This document shows positions 1 through 8,751 of a stretch of 64,000 nucleotides of DNA, piece by piece. The translations under genes were made by a program, and so were the position numbers. A model generated the notes under the pieces. That model saw nothing but the letters and a program-made list of their open reading frames with translations. It was not told the origin of the DNA and did no database searches. The DNA is taken from the NCBI RefSeq assembly GCF_018257515.1, contig NZ_JAERJR010000003.1, positions 241,243 through 305,242 of the forward strand, given 5' to 3'. Source of the DNA: Tatumella sp. JGM118 (GTDB lineage: Bacteria; Pseudomonadota; Gammaproteobacteria; Enterobacterales; Enterobacteriaceae). The stretch's first letter is position 1, and each line of letters opens with the position of its first letter.

Positions 1-1
1 A

Positions 2-352
2 GGCCCCTGTTGCTATGAACTGGGTTTACCCCTGGTGGAAGAGATTAAAGCCTGCCGTTATGTCAGCGGGCCGCTCCCCGGCGCCTTTCACCCGGCGATA
101 AATCCCCGCGCTCTGCGCCCGACCGCACCCTCCACACAGCCCGCTTTCTGGCTGGATTTACCGGCACTGGCCACCCGGATGTTACTGCAGGAAGGAATTG
201 CGGCATCGCGGATCGATAACCTGAATCAGTGTACTTACTGTATGGCAGAACCGGGGGCCAGTTACCGGCGTAATACTCATACGGATGAAGGCTATCAGTT
301 ACGCTTTTCATGGATTGCCAGTGATTTACCCGCGCGGCCGCAGGCTGACTGA
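2..352 (+). CDS. YfiH/LACC1-family (polyphenol oxidase-like, PgeF-type) protein, 3' part only
   Basis: The reading frame is already open at the left window edge, so only the C-terminal ~116 residues are present. It begins with GPCCYELG, matching the family's metal-site CYEVG segment, followed by a W-L-D-L...L...GI helix, then NQCTY and SYRR before the stop; these are the closing motifs of YfiH/YlmD/LACC1 proteins (C-T-Y...F-S-Y-R-R-D). The family has purine nucleoside phosphorylase/adenosine deaminase-type activity and old annotations as laccase. The ending ASYRRNTHTDEGYQLRFSWI departs from the usual FFSYRRDG-T-GR form, so this may be a divergent paralogue rather than the main housekeeping yfiH, which in E. 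coli lies next to rluD and not near rlmG. Confidence 0.72.
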   Translation, partial: GPCCYELGLPLVEEIKACRYVSGPLPGAFHPAINPRALRPTAPSTQPAFWLDLPALATRMLLQEGIAASRIDNLNQCTYCMAEPGASYRRNTHTDEGYQLRFSWIASDLPARPQAD

Positions 353-414
353 CGACCAGAGAGAGCCACAGGAAACAGAAAGCAACGGACTACGAAGCAG
401 ATGCCGGCGTTAAC

Positions 415-703
415 AGAGGAATTGCGCTGTCGCTGCGCATCACTTATTTCACCGGATATCGGGGTTTGCGGCACTATGCCGGATTCCACAGCAGGTATCG
501 GGGTTCCCGGAGGAAATGCGCCTTCTCTGGCGCATCACTCATTTCACCGGATATCGGAGTTTGCGGCACTATGCCGGACTGTACAGTAGTTATCGGGGGT
601 CCCGGAGGAAATGCGCTTTCGCTGGCGCGTCACTTATTTCATCGAATATCGGGGTTTGCGGCACTATACCGGACAGCACAACAGGTATCGGGTTTTACAG
701 ACG
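415..703. repeat. three tandem copies of a 95-bp unit, non-coding
   Basis: A segment recurs at exact 95-bp spacing: the landmark CACTTATTTCA / CACTCATTTCA starts at 441, 536 and 631, and GGAGGAAATGCG at 509 and 604, with a degenerate first copy near 415. Each copy carries a small inverted repeat; the middle one is perfect (ATGCGCC, 6-nt loop, GGCGCAT, 514-533). Because 95 is not a multiple of three, the unit is read in a different frame in each copy, which speaks against coding. The 353-842 interval holds no gene I can support. Confidence 0.85.
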
Positions 704-801
704 ATACCGGCTTAAAGGGCTACGGCTTGGTCCCGGGACCCGGGCCCCGCAGAAAGGTGGCGGGAATTAAGCCTGAAAGCATGCGCAGAACGGGCCTGAC
801 G

Positions 802-832
802 ACCGGTGGGCCACACTCAGTGGCCCACCGGT
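802..832. terminator. perfect 13-bp hairpin between the YfiH-like gene and rlmG
   Basis: ACCGGTGGGCCAC, loop ACTCA, GTGGCCCACCGGT. It lies between two convergent genes, 11 bp past the rlmG stop, so it may end transcripts from both sides. No U-run follows on either strand, so it is not a classical intrinsic terminator; a role in 3'-end protection is equally possible. Confidence 0.5.
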
Positions 833-842
833 GACCTGCGGC

Positions 843-1967
843 TTAGCGGAGTTTAACGGAACGCAGCACGACAAATTTTGTATCAGAACCCACCACCTGG
901 CAGTTACCGAAAAGCTTTTTCAGTTTTCGATCATGGTCAAGGTGACGGTTGGCAACAATCCTTAATTCCCCGCCGTATTGCAGGCAACGGAACGCATCAC
1001 GGAACATCTGCCAGGCGACATGCTCCGTAATCGCATTTTGCTGATGGAAGGGCGGATTACATAACACCGCCGAATAGCTGTCCGGGGCGAAACCACTCAA
1101 CACATTGTTCACCGTGAAACGGCAGCGGGAAAGCTCATGGGGCAGGTTCGTTTCCGCATTAATCTGTGCCGAGGCGACGGCCATCCAGGACTCATCCACA
1201 AAGTGAACATTAGCCTCAGGATTCTCCACCAGCGCTTTCAGGCCGATCACGCCGTTACCACAGCCGAGGTCAATGATCTCCCCTTCCAGACCGCGAGGCA
1301 GGTGACGCATAAAGAAACGGGCACCGATATCCAGCGACTGACGGGAAAAAACATTCGCGTGGTTATGGATAATATACGGGGTGCCTTCCAGCGGCCACCG
1401 CTCGGCAACATCACGCGGGGTCATTTCTGCCACCGTGAAGCGACTGAAAATGAGTCGCGCTTTTTTCTTTGCCAGTGAGGTTTTTGTTTCGCCGATAATA
1501 CGTTCAAACAGCGCCAGCGTGGAATTATGGATATCCTTCGCTTTCGCTCCGCCAATGATCACCGTGTCCGGCTGCAGCACATCACGCAACGTCCCGAGCT
1601 GGAATTCCAGCAGGGCCAGAGTTTTTGGCACTTTAATCAGCACAACCGCGGGGGTTAACGGCAGCGCTGTCATGCTATCGACAAAGGTGACATGACTTTC
1701 ATCCAGGCCATTCAGTGCCAGATTCTGCTGTGCCGATTGCTGGCTATTCAGTGAGTCGCTGATGTGCCAGACCTGACGCCCCTGATGGACCAGCGCACAG
1801 GTCAGCGCCCCGAAATTGTCGTTAAAGACAAACACCGGCCCCTGAGGTATCTCCTGCTGTAACAGATATTCATCTGCGGCATCCCAGGCCTGTAAAGCAC
1901 TGTCATCGCCTGTCCGCGGAAAGCGTTGCAGGTTAAGTGAATAATCACTCATTTCAAATAGGGTCAT
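843..1967 (-). CDS. rlmG: 23S rRNA (guanine1835-N2)-methyltransferase
   Basis: 374 residues (E. coli RlmG/YgjO 378). It makes m2G1835 in 23S rRNA using S-adenosylmethionine. The N-terminal half is the degenerate substrate-recognition domain; the C-terminal half is a Rossmann methyltransferase with the SAM motif DLGCGNG (about 233-239) and catalytic NPPF (about 304-307). The start at 1967 is supported by GGAG five bases upstream; a second Met ([12 protein letters not shown]) five codons in is the alternative. A ClC gene lies 103 bp upstream on the same strand. The related RsmC was considered, but the LQRFP...[14 protein letters not shown] opening is that of RlmG. Confidence 0.95.
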   Translation of the reverse strand: MTLFEMSDYSLNLQRFPRTGDDSALQAWDAADEYLLQQEIPQGPVFVFNDNFGALTCALVHQGRQVWHISDSLNSQQSAQQNLALNGLDESHVTFVDSMTALPLTPAVVLIKVPKTLALLEFQLGTLRDVLQPDTVIIGGAKAKDIHNSTLALFERIIGETKTSLAKKKARLIFSRFTVAEMTPRDVAERWPLEGTPYIIHNHANVFSRQSLDIGARFFMRHLPRGLEGEIIDLGCGNGVIGLKALVENPEANVHFVDESWMAVASAQINAETNLPHELSRCRFTVNNVLSGFAPDSYSAVLCNPPFHQQNAITEHVAWQMFRDAFRCLQYGGELRIVANRHLDHDRKLKKLFGNCQVVGSDTKFVVLRSVKLR

Positions 1968-2017
1968 GATATCTCCGGCACGGGTCTGGCAAACAGGGGC
2001 TTCTGAAAAGGGGCGCA

Positions 2018-2046
2018 GTTATACTGGCTTTAGCCGATAAACCCAA
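2018..2046 (-). promoter_or_regulatory. predicted sigma70 promoter of rlmG
   Basis: Read on the minus strand: -35 TTGGGT (2041-2046), 17-bp spacer, -10 TATAAC (2018-2023), placing the start about 40 nt ahead of the rlmG start codon. Prediction from consensus and spacing only. Confidence 0.45.
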
Positions 2047-2070
2047 CCGCAAAGACCGGTTCCGGCTGGC

Positions 2071-3759
2071 TCAGATAAAGGCTCCGGCTTTACGGACCAG
2101 ACTGGTTTTCGTCAGCGCCCCCAGGAAATAGCGCCCGGTATCATCACTCAGTACCGGCAGACGCTCTAACGTGACCTTCTCAAAGGCCTCCCAGCCTTCC
2201 CGCAGGCTCTGTCCCTGGCAGACATACGGAAACTCGTTATCCATCACGGTACTGACCGGAGAGTCTGAGGTGATCTTCTGGGAAAGCACACTGGCTGCGA
2301 TTTCATGAATAGAAACCACCCCCAGAAAGCGCCCGCTTTCATTGATGACATAGACGTAGCGTTCACGCTTCAGTGTACTGATCGCCAGAGCATCACTGAC
2401 CGGGGTTCCCGGCAAAATAGCCGCCCCGGGGATGATCAGTTCAGCAATCGAGGTGTTATCAAAATCAAACTTCGCTTCGGCACGGGAAAAGTGGGTAGCG
2501 ATCAGCGGATAAGTCACGGCGGACTGCAGGCGATAGGTCACCATCGTGGCCAGTACCGTGGCTATCATCAACGGGAACAGCAGGCTGCTGTTCAGGGTCA
2601 TTTCCATCACCATCAGCATCGCCATTAACGGTGCCTGGCTGATAGCCGCCAGCACGGCCCCCATCCCCACGGCCGCGTAAAGCCAGCCAGGCTGTGTGCC
2701 AAACCCGAGGTGTACCGTCAGCACCGTAAACATTGCCCCCACCAGCGCCCCTATCAGTAATGAAGGCGTAAACATGCCCCCGACCGCAGAAGAGCCGACG
2801 GAGCAACAGGTCGCCAGCAATTTTAACACCAGCACCAGCAACAGCCCGGACAACAGGTAGTGACCGCGAAAGATATTGACGATCACCTCATAGCCATTTC
2901 CCAGAATATCCGTGGACAGTATGGCTAACAGGCCCACAGCGATCCCCCCGCTCGCCAGCCGGTAAGGCAGACGGGTGATCCGGGAAAACTGTTTTTTACT
3001 GTAGCCGGTCAGGGTGATAAATCCGGCCCCGGCCAGGCCGCCGATACAGCCAATCGCCGCCACCGTCACGACGCTGGCAATACTGACATCGAACTGTACC
3101 TCAGCCAGCGGATAGAGGGCTGATCGGTCACCGAGCCACCACAGGGTCATTACCGAGACGGCGGCTGAAATCACCAGCGGGATCAACCGCTGCAAGGCGG
3201 AGATACCAAAAGCCACTTCGGCGACAAAAATCGCAGAGGCCAGCGGTGCATGGTAAACCGAAGCCAGACCGGCAGCCGCAGCCATCGCCACAACATCACT
3301 GTTTTTCAGCAAGGTCGCGGCGGGCAGAAAACGACCGATAATACTGCCGCACAGTGCCGCTAACTGGACCATCGGTCCTTCTTTCCCTATGGAGGCCCCA
3401 CTGGAAATACTGGCGATCGACGAGAGTGCCCGAAACAACGAGGTACGCGTAGGAACGGCATCCAGCCTGGCATTGATGACATCCAGATAGTCGGTATTAA
3501 TACGCTGTTTTTTCTCTAATCTGACCGCATATTGCAGGAAGATACCGGCTATCAGTCCCCCGCCCCCCACAATCAGTGGCCAGCAGTACCAGGGCCAGGC
3601 ATGCATCGCCAGAGTGATATCATCACTACGCCCGAACAGCAGGCGATTGAAAAAATCAAGGGTATGACGAAAAGCCAGCGTAACCATCGCGCCGGCGAAT
3701 CCGACCGGAATCGCTATCAGTAGTGCCATCCATCGGAGTGCGTGCTTACCTTCTTTCAC
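2071..3759 (-). CDS. ClC-family chloride channel/transporter with C-terminal CBS pair
   Basis: About 562 residues from a GTG at 3759, preferred because AGGA lies 6 nt upstream; the longer TTG start at 3819 has weaker support. Residues ~10-430 are the ClC membrane domain with SGASIGKEGP carrying the gating glutamate (E127 by this numbering). The segment equivalent to the internal proton-glutamate region of ClcA reads FVAEV: the first Glu is kept, but the exchanger Glu position is Val, as I recall for E. coli ClcB. Residues ~430-562 form two CBS domains, absent from E. coli ClcA and ClcB, suggesting nucleotide control of gating. Chloride (or other anion) movement across the inner membrane is inferred. 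It is not part of the E. coli rlmG-alx neighbourhood. Confidence 0.85.
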   Translation of the reverse strand: MKEGKHALRWMALLIAIPVGFAGAMVTLAFRHTLDFFNRLLFGRSDDITLAMHAWPWYCWPLIVGGGGLIAGIFLQYAVRLEKKQRINTDYLDVINARLDAVPTRTSLFRALSSIASISSGASIGKEGPMVQLAALCGSIIGRFLPAATLLKNSDVVAMAAAAGLASVYHAPLASAIFVAEVAFGISALQRLIPLVISAAVSVMTLWWLGDRSALYPLAEVQFDVSIASVVTVAAIGCIGGLAGAGFITLTGYSKKQFSRITRLPYRLASGGIAVGLLAILSTDILGNGYEVIVNIFRGHYLLSGLLLVLVLKLLATCCSVGSSAVGGMFTPSLLIGALVGAMFTVLTVHLGFGTQPGWLYAAVGMGAVLAAISQAPLMAMLMVMEMTLNSSLLFPLMIATVLATMVTYRLQSAVTYPLIATHFSRAEAKFDFDNTSIAELIIPGAAILPGTPVSDALAISTLKRERYVYVINESGRFLGVVSIHEIAASVLSQKITSDSPVSTVMDNEFPYVCQGQSLREGWEAFEKVTLERLPVLSDDTGRYFLGALTKTSLVRKAGAFI

Positions 3760-3885
3760 TGAGTATCCTGGGCCGGGAGGGAGAACCGCTATGATAAAAC
3801 TGTCGCCCGCCGGAGGCAATCGGCTCTGTTTACCGCAATTAAGTGAACAGATTTATCAGAATGTTTCATTTTATTTCTTTTTTAC

Positions 3886-3914
3886 TTGAATTTATGCCTG
3901 ATCCCTCCTAGCCT
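3886..3914 (+). promoter_or_regulatory. predicted promoter of the alx riboswitch transcript
   Basis: TTGAAT (3886-3891), 17-bp spacer, TAGCCT (3909-3914). This places the transcription start just before the GGGGAGTA block that opens the riboswitch. Consensus match only. Confidence 0.45.
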
Positions 3915-3924
3915 GTAGAAAGCA

Positions 3925-4085
3925 AAGGGGAGTAACTTAAAAGCCGGCTGATCGTCATTACGTTGTGTATAACAACCGGTCGCCGCGCAACCCGGAAATC
4001 CGGTGTTGCAAGTGAGACCTTGCCGGAAGGTAAGGTTTGCCTGTCACACCACAGCGGCTGATATCTTCTGATCTCAGCCGTTTTT
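3925..4085 (+). ncRNA. yybP-ykoY manganese riboswitch (alx leader, PRE element)
   Basis: Hallmarks are in order: GGGGAGTA (3927-3934), a variable hairpin, then the conserved GTGAGACCTTGCCGGAA core (from about 4011) and the matching GGTAAGGTTTGCCTG...CACACC return strand. Just before the alx start an expression-platform hairpin CGGCTGA...TCAGCCG is followed by eight U, ending directly ahead of GGGGAAAAC-ATT-ATG, so terminator and ribosome-site control are both possible. Known behaviour in E. coli: the element controls alx in response to manganese and alkaline pH. Confidence 0.9.
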
Positions 4086-4101
4086 TTTCGGGGAAAACAT
4101 T

Positions 4102-5064
4102 ATGCACAGCGTGGGTAACCCACTCCTCTGGGGCAGTTTTATCGTAGTTGTCGTGATCATGCTGTTAGTTGATCTTCGCTTACAGGGTCGCCGCGATCGT
4201 GCCGGTATGACGGTCAGACAGGCCGCCCTCTGGTCCGTTGTCTGGGTCGCCCTTTCATTGTTGTTCAGTGCCGCATTGTGGTGGTATTTACGGGAACATG
4301 CAGGTCCGGCGGTTGCCTCTTCGCAAACCCTGGCCTTTCTCACCGGATATGTGCTGGAGAAAGCACTGGCGGTAGATAACGTATTCGTCTGGCTTATGTT
4401 ATTCAATTATTTTGCTATTCCGGCCGCCCTGCAACAACGGGTCCTGGTGTACGGTGTTCTGGGTGCCATCGTACTGCGTACCGCCATGATTTTTGCCGGC
4501 AGCTGGCTGGTGAGTGAGTTCAGCTGGATCCTTTATCTGTTCGGTGCCTTCCTGGTGATCACCGGGGTCAGGATGGCGATCCCTTCCGACGAAGCAGCAG
4601 ACAGCAGCACAGAAAAGCCGGTCGTCCGCTGGTTACGCCGCCATATACGTATGACAGAATCCCTGGAGGGTGAACGCTTTTTTGTTAAACGCCAGGGGCT
4701 CAGGTATGCCACTCCCCTGTTTCTGGCCCTGATCATGGTGGAGTTCAGTGATGTTATTTTTGCGGTAGACAGTATTCCGGCTATTTTCGCCGTCACGACC
4801 GACCCTTTCATCGTACTGACCTCAAATCTGTTCGCCATCCTCGGTCTGAGGGCCATGTATTTTATGCTGGCAGGGGTTGCTGAGCGGTTCTCATTACTGA
4901 AGTATGGCCTGGCCGTGATCCTGGTCTTTATCGGCATAAAAATGCTGCTGCTGGAGGTTTATCATATTCCGACCGCAGTATCCCTGACGGTGGTTGCCGC
5001 CATCCTGCTGATCACCCTGGGCATAAATCATCTGAAAAACCGTCAGATGGCGCACAAGCTATAA
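4102..5064 (+). CDS. alx: TerC-family membrane protein Alx
   Basis: 320 residues (E. coli Alx 321), about nine membrane segments. TerC signatures: [12 protein letters not shown] (about 86-97) and [26 protein letters not shown], whose buried acidic residues are thought to bind metal. E. coli Alx is linked to manganese export and is induced at alkaline pH; the riboswitch immediately upstream supports a manganese role here. The hydrophilic loop [11 protein letters not shown] around residue 160 matches the loop in the E. coli protein. Transcribed alone; a G/C hairpin (5081-5099) follows the stop. Confidence 0.95.
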   Translation: MHSVGNPLLWGSFIVVVVIMLLVDLRLQGRRDRAGMTVRQAALWSVVWVALSLLFSAALWWYLREHAGPAVASSQTLAFLTGYVLEKALAVDNVFVWLMLFNYFAIPAALQQRVLVYGVLGAIVLRTAMIFAGSWLVSEFSWILYLFGAFLVITGVRMAIPSDEAADSSTEKPVVRWLRRHIRMTESLEGERFFVKRQGLRYATPLFLALIMVEFSDVIFAVDSIPAIFAVTTDPFIVLTSNLFAILGLRAMYFMLAGVAERFSLLKYGLAVILVFIGIKMLLLEVYHIPTAVSLTVVAAILLITLGINHLKNRQMAHKL

Positions 5065-5080
5065 CGAAACAATATCCCAA

Positions 5081-5099
5081 AGGGGGGTGAAAACCCCCT
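5081..5099 (+). terminator. hairpin after alx
   Basis: AGGGGG-GTGAAAA-CCCCCT, 17 nt past the alx stop. No long U-run follows, so termination strength is uncertain. The rest of 5100-5308 is AT-rich upstream sequence of sstT without other recognised elements. Confidence 0.45.
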
Positions 5100-5308
5100 C
5101 AAATCCTTCATGTAAAAATCAATCTGCATGATTTACCGCTAACAAGCGCACACCTGAAGATATTTTCACACTGGCTGCAGAATCTGGCGGTCTGATTTCT
5201 TCTTTATTATGTATATCTTTTACTTATACTTGCCCGCGACCCATTATTTTCAGTGACGCTAACCACGTCAGGAAAATGAGAATTCCTTAAAAAATAAGTA
5301 AATATTAT

Positions 5309-6577
5309 ATGATTAAAAAAAATAACAAACTGATGCTCTGGCTGAGCTCAGGTAATCTGATTGGACAGATCATTGCGGGTTTGCTGGCGGGTATTTTGCT
5401 GGCAGCGGTGTCAAAAGAAAGTGCACGCGACGTCGGGTTACTGGGTGAACTCTTTGTTCATGCCTTAAAAGCCGTTGCCCCGATACTGGTGCTGGTACTG
5501 GTGATCTCGTCGATCGCCAACCATGCTCAGGGGCAGAAAACGAATATCAAACCGATCGCTATTCTTTATCTGCTCAGTACCTTCTTTGCTGCGGTGGTGG
5601 CCGTGGTTGCCAGTTTCCACTTCCCTCAGGTATTAAGCCTGACCGATGTCCATCAGGGAGTCACTCCGCCCCGGGGCATTGAGGAGATCCTGCGCGGCTT
5701 ACTGCTTAGTGTGGTCGTTAACCCGTTTGACGCACTGCTGAACGCTAATTATATCGGTATTCTGGTCTGGGCTATCGGCCTGGGCCTTGCTTTCCGGCAC
5801 AGCAGTGATACCACCCGACAGGTGCTGAATGATATGTCTTCTGCGGTCACCTGGCTGGTACGTAAGGTGATCCGCTGTGCTCCGCTGGGTATTTTTGGGC
5901 TGGTCGCCTCGGTGCTGGCCACCAACGGCTTCTCTGCATTGTGGAGCTATGCGACCTTACTGTCTGTGCTCCTGGGCTGTATGCTGTTTATGGCACTGGT
6001 CGTCAACCCGTTACTGGTCTTCTGGAAAATTCGCCGCAACCCTTATCCGCTGGTGTTCTTATGCCTGCGGGAAAGTGGTGTAACTGCATTTTTCACCCGC
6101 AGCTCCGCCGCCAATATTCCGGTAAATATGGCGATTGCCAGGCGCCTGAATCTGGATGAAGACACCTATTCCGTCTCGATTCCGCTGGGAGCCAATATCA
6201 GTATGGCAGGTGCCTCTGTCACCATCACCGTGATGACCCTGGCGGCGGTACATACCCTGAACATCGCTGTCGATTTACCGACGGCGGTCGTCCTGAGCCT
6301 GGTGGCATCATTATGTGCCTGCGGAGCTTCCGGAGTCGCTGGTGGTTCTCTGCTGTTAATCCCCGTGGCCTGTAATATGTTCGGGATCCCTAATGATATC
6401 GCCATGCAGGTCGTCGCCGTCGGGTTCCTAATCAGTGTGTTGCAGGACTCTGCGGAAACTGCACTGAACTCTTCCACCGATATTCTGTTTACCGCCGCGG
6501 TCTGCCAGTCAGAAGCGATGAAAAAATCCGTCTCCGGAACGGCTGAAAGCCCGGAACGCCAGGCGTCGGTCAGATAA
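5309..6577 (+). CDS. sstT: Na+/serine-threonine symporter
   Basis: 422 residues (E. coli SstT 414), DAACS/glutamate-transporter fold with about eight membrane helices and two re-entrant loops. Diagnostic segments: [17 protein letters not shown] (serine-rich HP1 loop), [25 protein letters not shown] and [21 protein letters not shown] (HP2). Imports serine and threonine with sodium. The N-terminus is divergent ([11 protein letters not shown]) and the leader is very AT-rich, with only a weak ribosome site, so a slightly different start cannot be excluded. Follows alx as in E. coli. Confidence 0.95.
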   Translation: MIKKNNKLMLWLSSGNLIGQIIAGLLAGILLAAVSKESARDVGLLGELFVHALKAVAPILVLVLVISSIANHAQGQKTNIKPIAILYLLSTFFAAVVAVVASFHFPQVLSLTDVHQGVTPPRGIEEILRGLLLSVVVNPFDALLNANYIGILVWAIGLGLAFRHSSDTTRQVLNDMSSAVTWLVRKVIRCAPLGIFGLVASVLATNGFSALWSYATLLSVLLGCMLFMALVVNPLLVFWKIRRNPYPLVFLCLRESGVTAFFTRSSAANIPVNMAIARRLNLDEDTYSVSIPLGANISMAGASVTITVMTLAAVHTLNIAVDLPTAVVLSLVASLCACGASGVAGGSLLLIPVACNMFGIPNDIAMQVVAVGFLISVLQDSAETALNSSTDILFTAAVCQSEAMKKSVSGTAESPERQASVR

Positions 6578-6715
6578 TGGTCTGAGACGGTGCGGGATCT
6601 CTTCCGCGCCGTCACGGTACCCCTCTTTGCACTCGCCACCGTTTCCCGGCTTTACCGGCAAGACTTCTCTGCACGGCAGAGCCACGGAGAATGTCAGTCC
6701 GTGTAAATATCCTTT

Positions 6716-6762
6716 TTTAATCGCGCAGAACAGGTAAAACTCTGTGCCTCTGCGCGATTAAA
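6716..6762. other. 14-bp inverted repeat upstream of yqjA
   Basis: TTTAATCGCGCAGA (6716-6729) is the exact reverse complement of TCTGCGCGATTAAA (6749-6762); inside, ACAG...CTGT extends the pairing. It lies in the 348-bp gap between sstT and yqjA. The adjacent T-run is on the 5' side for plus-strand transcription, so it does not look like the sstT terminator. It may be an RNA structure or a protein site. The remainder of the gap shows nothing else I recognise. Confidence 0.6.
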
Positions 6763-6925
6763 CTTACTGCCCTTACTTATTTTTTGTTACAATTATTTGC
6801 TGTTATCCTTCCCCGGATAACAGTGGTGAAGTGTTCAGAAGTCACCTCATTGCCCTTCCGGGTTTTCCGGAATGCGTTATCTTTAAGACTTCTTCCGGAA
6901 TATTAATGATGGTCAGGAACAGTTA

Positions 6926-7597
6926 ATGGATACCTTACACGCCCTACTGCACGCACTCTGGCAACAGGATTTTGAAACGCTCGCCGATCCTTCTCTGGTA
7001 TGGGCTATTTATGGCATTTTATTTATCATTTTATTCCTGGAAAATGGCCTGCTGCCTGCGGCATTTTTACCGGGCGATAGCCTGCTCATCCTGGTCGGCG
7101 TGTTGATCGCAAAAGGGACCATGGGCTTCCCGATGACCCTGTTTATCCTCACCGTTGCGGCAAGTCTGGGGTGCTGGGTCAGCTATATTCAGGGGCGATG
7201 GCTGGGCAATACGCCGCTGGTCAGGAAGTGGCTGTCTCACCTTCCGGCACAATATCACCAGCGGGCGCATGCACTTTTTCACCGGCACGGATTATCTGCA
7301 TTACTGATCGGCCGTTTCATTGCCTTTGTCCGCACATTGCTGCCAACCATTGCGGGTATTTCCGGACTGAGCAGCGCCCGGTTCCAGTTTTTTAACTGGT
7401 TTAGCGGATTACTCTGGGTTGTTATCCTGACCTGCGCCGGCTTCGCCCTCGGTAAAACCCCCTTATTCCAGAAGTATGAAGATCAGCTGATGTTTTGTCT
7501 GATGCTGTTACCTCTGGTGTTGCTGGTTTTTGGTCTGTTCGGCTCGTTGTATGTTCTGTGGCGTAAACGTTCTCAGCAAGGCGGGAAATCTCTGTAA
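6926..7597 (+). CDS. yqjA: DedA-family inner-membrane transporter YqjA
   Basis: 223 residues. DedA proteins are proton-linked membrane transporters, some acting as lipid (undecaprenyl phosphate) flippases; E. coli YqjA supports growth at alkaline pH and membrane integrity. The four residues reported essential in E. coli YqjA fall at identical positions here: E39, D51 (in FLPGDSLL), R130 and R136 (in [13 protein letters not shown]). The stop overlaps the mzrA start (TAATG), so the two are cotranscribed as in E. coli, where CpxR controls the pair. Confidence 0.94.
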   Translation: MDTLHALLHALWQQDFETLADPSLVWAIYGILFIILFLENGLLPAAFLPGDSLLILVGVLIAKGTMGFPMTLFILTVAASLGCWVSYIQGRWLGNTPLVRKWLSHLPAQYHQRAHALFHRHGLSALLIGRFIAFVRTLLPTIAGISGLSSARFQFFNWFSGLLWVVILTCAGFALGKTPLFQKYEDQLMFCLMLLPLVLLVFGLFGSLYVLWRKRSQQGGKSL

Positions 7598-7917
7598 TGT
7601 CCCGCCAAACGCTGTTCTCCAGGTATCGGCTGCTCCCTTTTATCGTGATCGTCGCGTTGATTATCCTCGCGACGATACGGCTGATGCCTGGCATGGTCGT
7701 GAGTGACCCGGTCGTACGGATTATGGTGACCCATAAAGGGATGAGCCTGCCGGATGGTTTCTTTCTTTACCAGCAGCTCACCGCCAGAGGGATCACGATA
7801 AAAAGTATTACCCCGGGCCCTGATAGTCTGGTGATCCACCTGGAAAATGAAGAGCAGCAACTGGCTGCCCGGCGTATCCTTAGTCACATCTTATCGGCAG
7901 GGTATATCACGGCCTGA
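7597..7917 (+). CDS. mzrA: EnvZ/OmpR modulator MzrA
   Basis: 106 residues with one N-terminal membrane segment (about 12-31, FIVIVALIILATIRL) and a periplasmic domain. MzrA links the Cpx and EnvZ/OmpR envelope-stress systems by interacting with EnvZ. Identity rests on position directly after yqjA with a 1-nt overlap, on topology and on the conserved periplasmic end ((S/D)LVIHLENEEQQLAA). Somewhat shorter than the E. coli protein (127). Confidence 0.85.
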   Translation: MSRQTLFSRYRLLPFIVIVALIILATIRLMPGMVVSDPVVRIMVTHKGMSLPDGFFLYQQLTARGITIKSITPGPDSLVIHLENEEQQLAARRILSHILSAGYITA

Positions 7918-8086
7918 CCCGGCGGCAGCATGCCGGAAAGAGGCGCTTTCTTTATTTCCTCTCTGCCCTGACTTTGAACTTTCTGCCAGGGCTATCTATA
8001 CTCAGATAACTAAGTAAAACAGTCAGGTAAATTTGCAGTGACATCACACAGATGTCATGCACTTAGGCCCGGGATAAGAGATCCTG

Positions 8087-8332
8087 ATGAAGAGCGTAGA
8101 TGGTCTGCTAATTGTGCTGATGATATTACCGGTCACTGCCGGTGCCCGCGGGACCCACTGTCCGCGATACCCTCAGGACAACATTAACAACATTGAGTAT
8201 GAAATCTCACTGGCGAGGCAGCATCACAATCAGCACAGGATCGACGGCCTGAAACAGGCATTAGCCGGAATTCAGCGCCAGTGCTCCCGCAGCAAGGTCA
8301 CCCGTGCTGCGCCACACCCGGCATCGCCCTGA
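8087..8332 (+). CDS. yqjC: YqjC-like DUF1090 protein, C-terminally shortened
   Basis: 81 residues: a signal peptide (about 1-20, cleavage near AGARG) followed by the first half of DUF1090 (CPRYPQDNINNIEYEISLARQHHNQHRIDGLKQAL...C). E. coli YqjC is about 122 residues and continues in a charged coiled coil; here the sequence after CSRSK becomes TRAAPHPASP and stops, so the coiled coil is missing. Periplasmic, function unknown. The two cysteines that would form the disulfide are present, so the remaining part could still fold; a decaying gene is the alternative. Confidence 0.72.
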   Translation: MKSVDGLLIVLMILPVTAGARGTHCPRYPQDNINNIEYEISLARQHHNQHRIDGLKQALAGIQRQCSRSKVTRAAPHPASP

Positions 8333-8443
8333 TAACGCAGAAACAGAGACCCTTTTTCTGCGGTTTGAAAAGTCTCTTTTAAGTGCCTGTGTGCTTTTCT
8401 CCGCCCGGCGGAGCCAACCAACATCTTTCAGAAGGAGTTTTAT

Positions 8444-8749
8444 ATGGCTGATATTCCATCTTCAAAGGATCTGCGTGCTGAACTGTCTGCCCTGGCGGAC
8501 ACACTGGAAGAAGTACTGAGCGGGGCCAGTGATAAATCAAAATCTGAAGTCGATAAGTTACATAAAAAAGCACGGGCAACATTAGACTCGACCCGGGAAA
8601 GCCTGGGGGAATCCGGTCAGCAGCTCAGTAAAACCACCCGTGAAGCGGCACAAAAAGCCCATGAATATGTCAGCGACAATCCATGGCACGGCGTCGGGAT
8701 CGGTGCGGCGATTGGTGTGGTCTTCGGTATTCTTATCTCGCGTCGATAA
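8444..8749 (+). CDS. yqjD: membrane-anchored ribosome-binding protein YqjD (DUF883)
   Basis: 101 residues: a long charged helix (about 1-75) and a C-terminal membrane anchor WHGVGIGAAIGVVFGILISRR with GxxxG packing. ElaB/YqjD/YgaM family; the E. coli protein binds 70S/100S ribosomes in stationary phase and holds them at the membrane. GAAGGAG-like ribosome site (AGAAGGAG) ahead of the ATG. First gene of yqjD-yqjE-yqjK; yqjE starts 3 nt after its stop. Confidence 0.93.
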   Translation: MADIPSSKDLRAELSALADTLEEVLSGASDKSKSEVDKLHKKARATLDSTRESLGESGQQLSKTTREAAQKAHEYVSDNPWHGVGIGAAIGVVFGILISRR

Positions 8750-8751
8750 TT

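Noticed and set aside
401..834. Overlapping plus-strand reading frames (up to 122 codons) through the 95-bp repeats
   Set aside because: They only read the repeat in shifted frames, lack ribosome sites and resemble no protein.
3757..3819. TTG start at 3819 for the ClC gene
   Set aside because: The GTG at 3759 has a better placed ribosome site and removes an unmatched Pro/Gly-rich extension.
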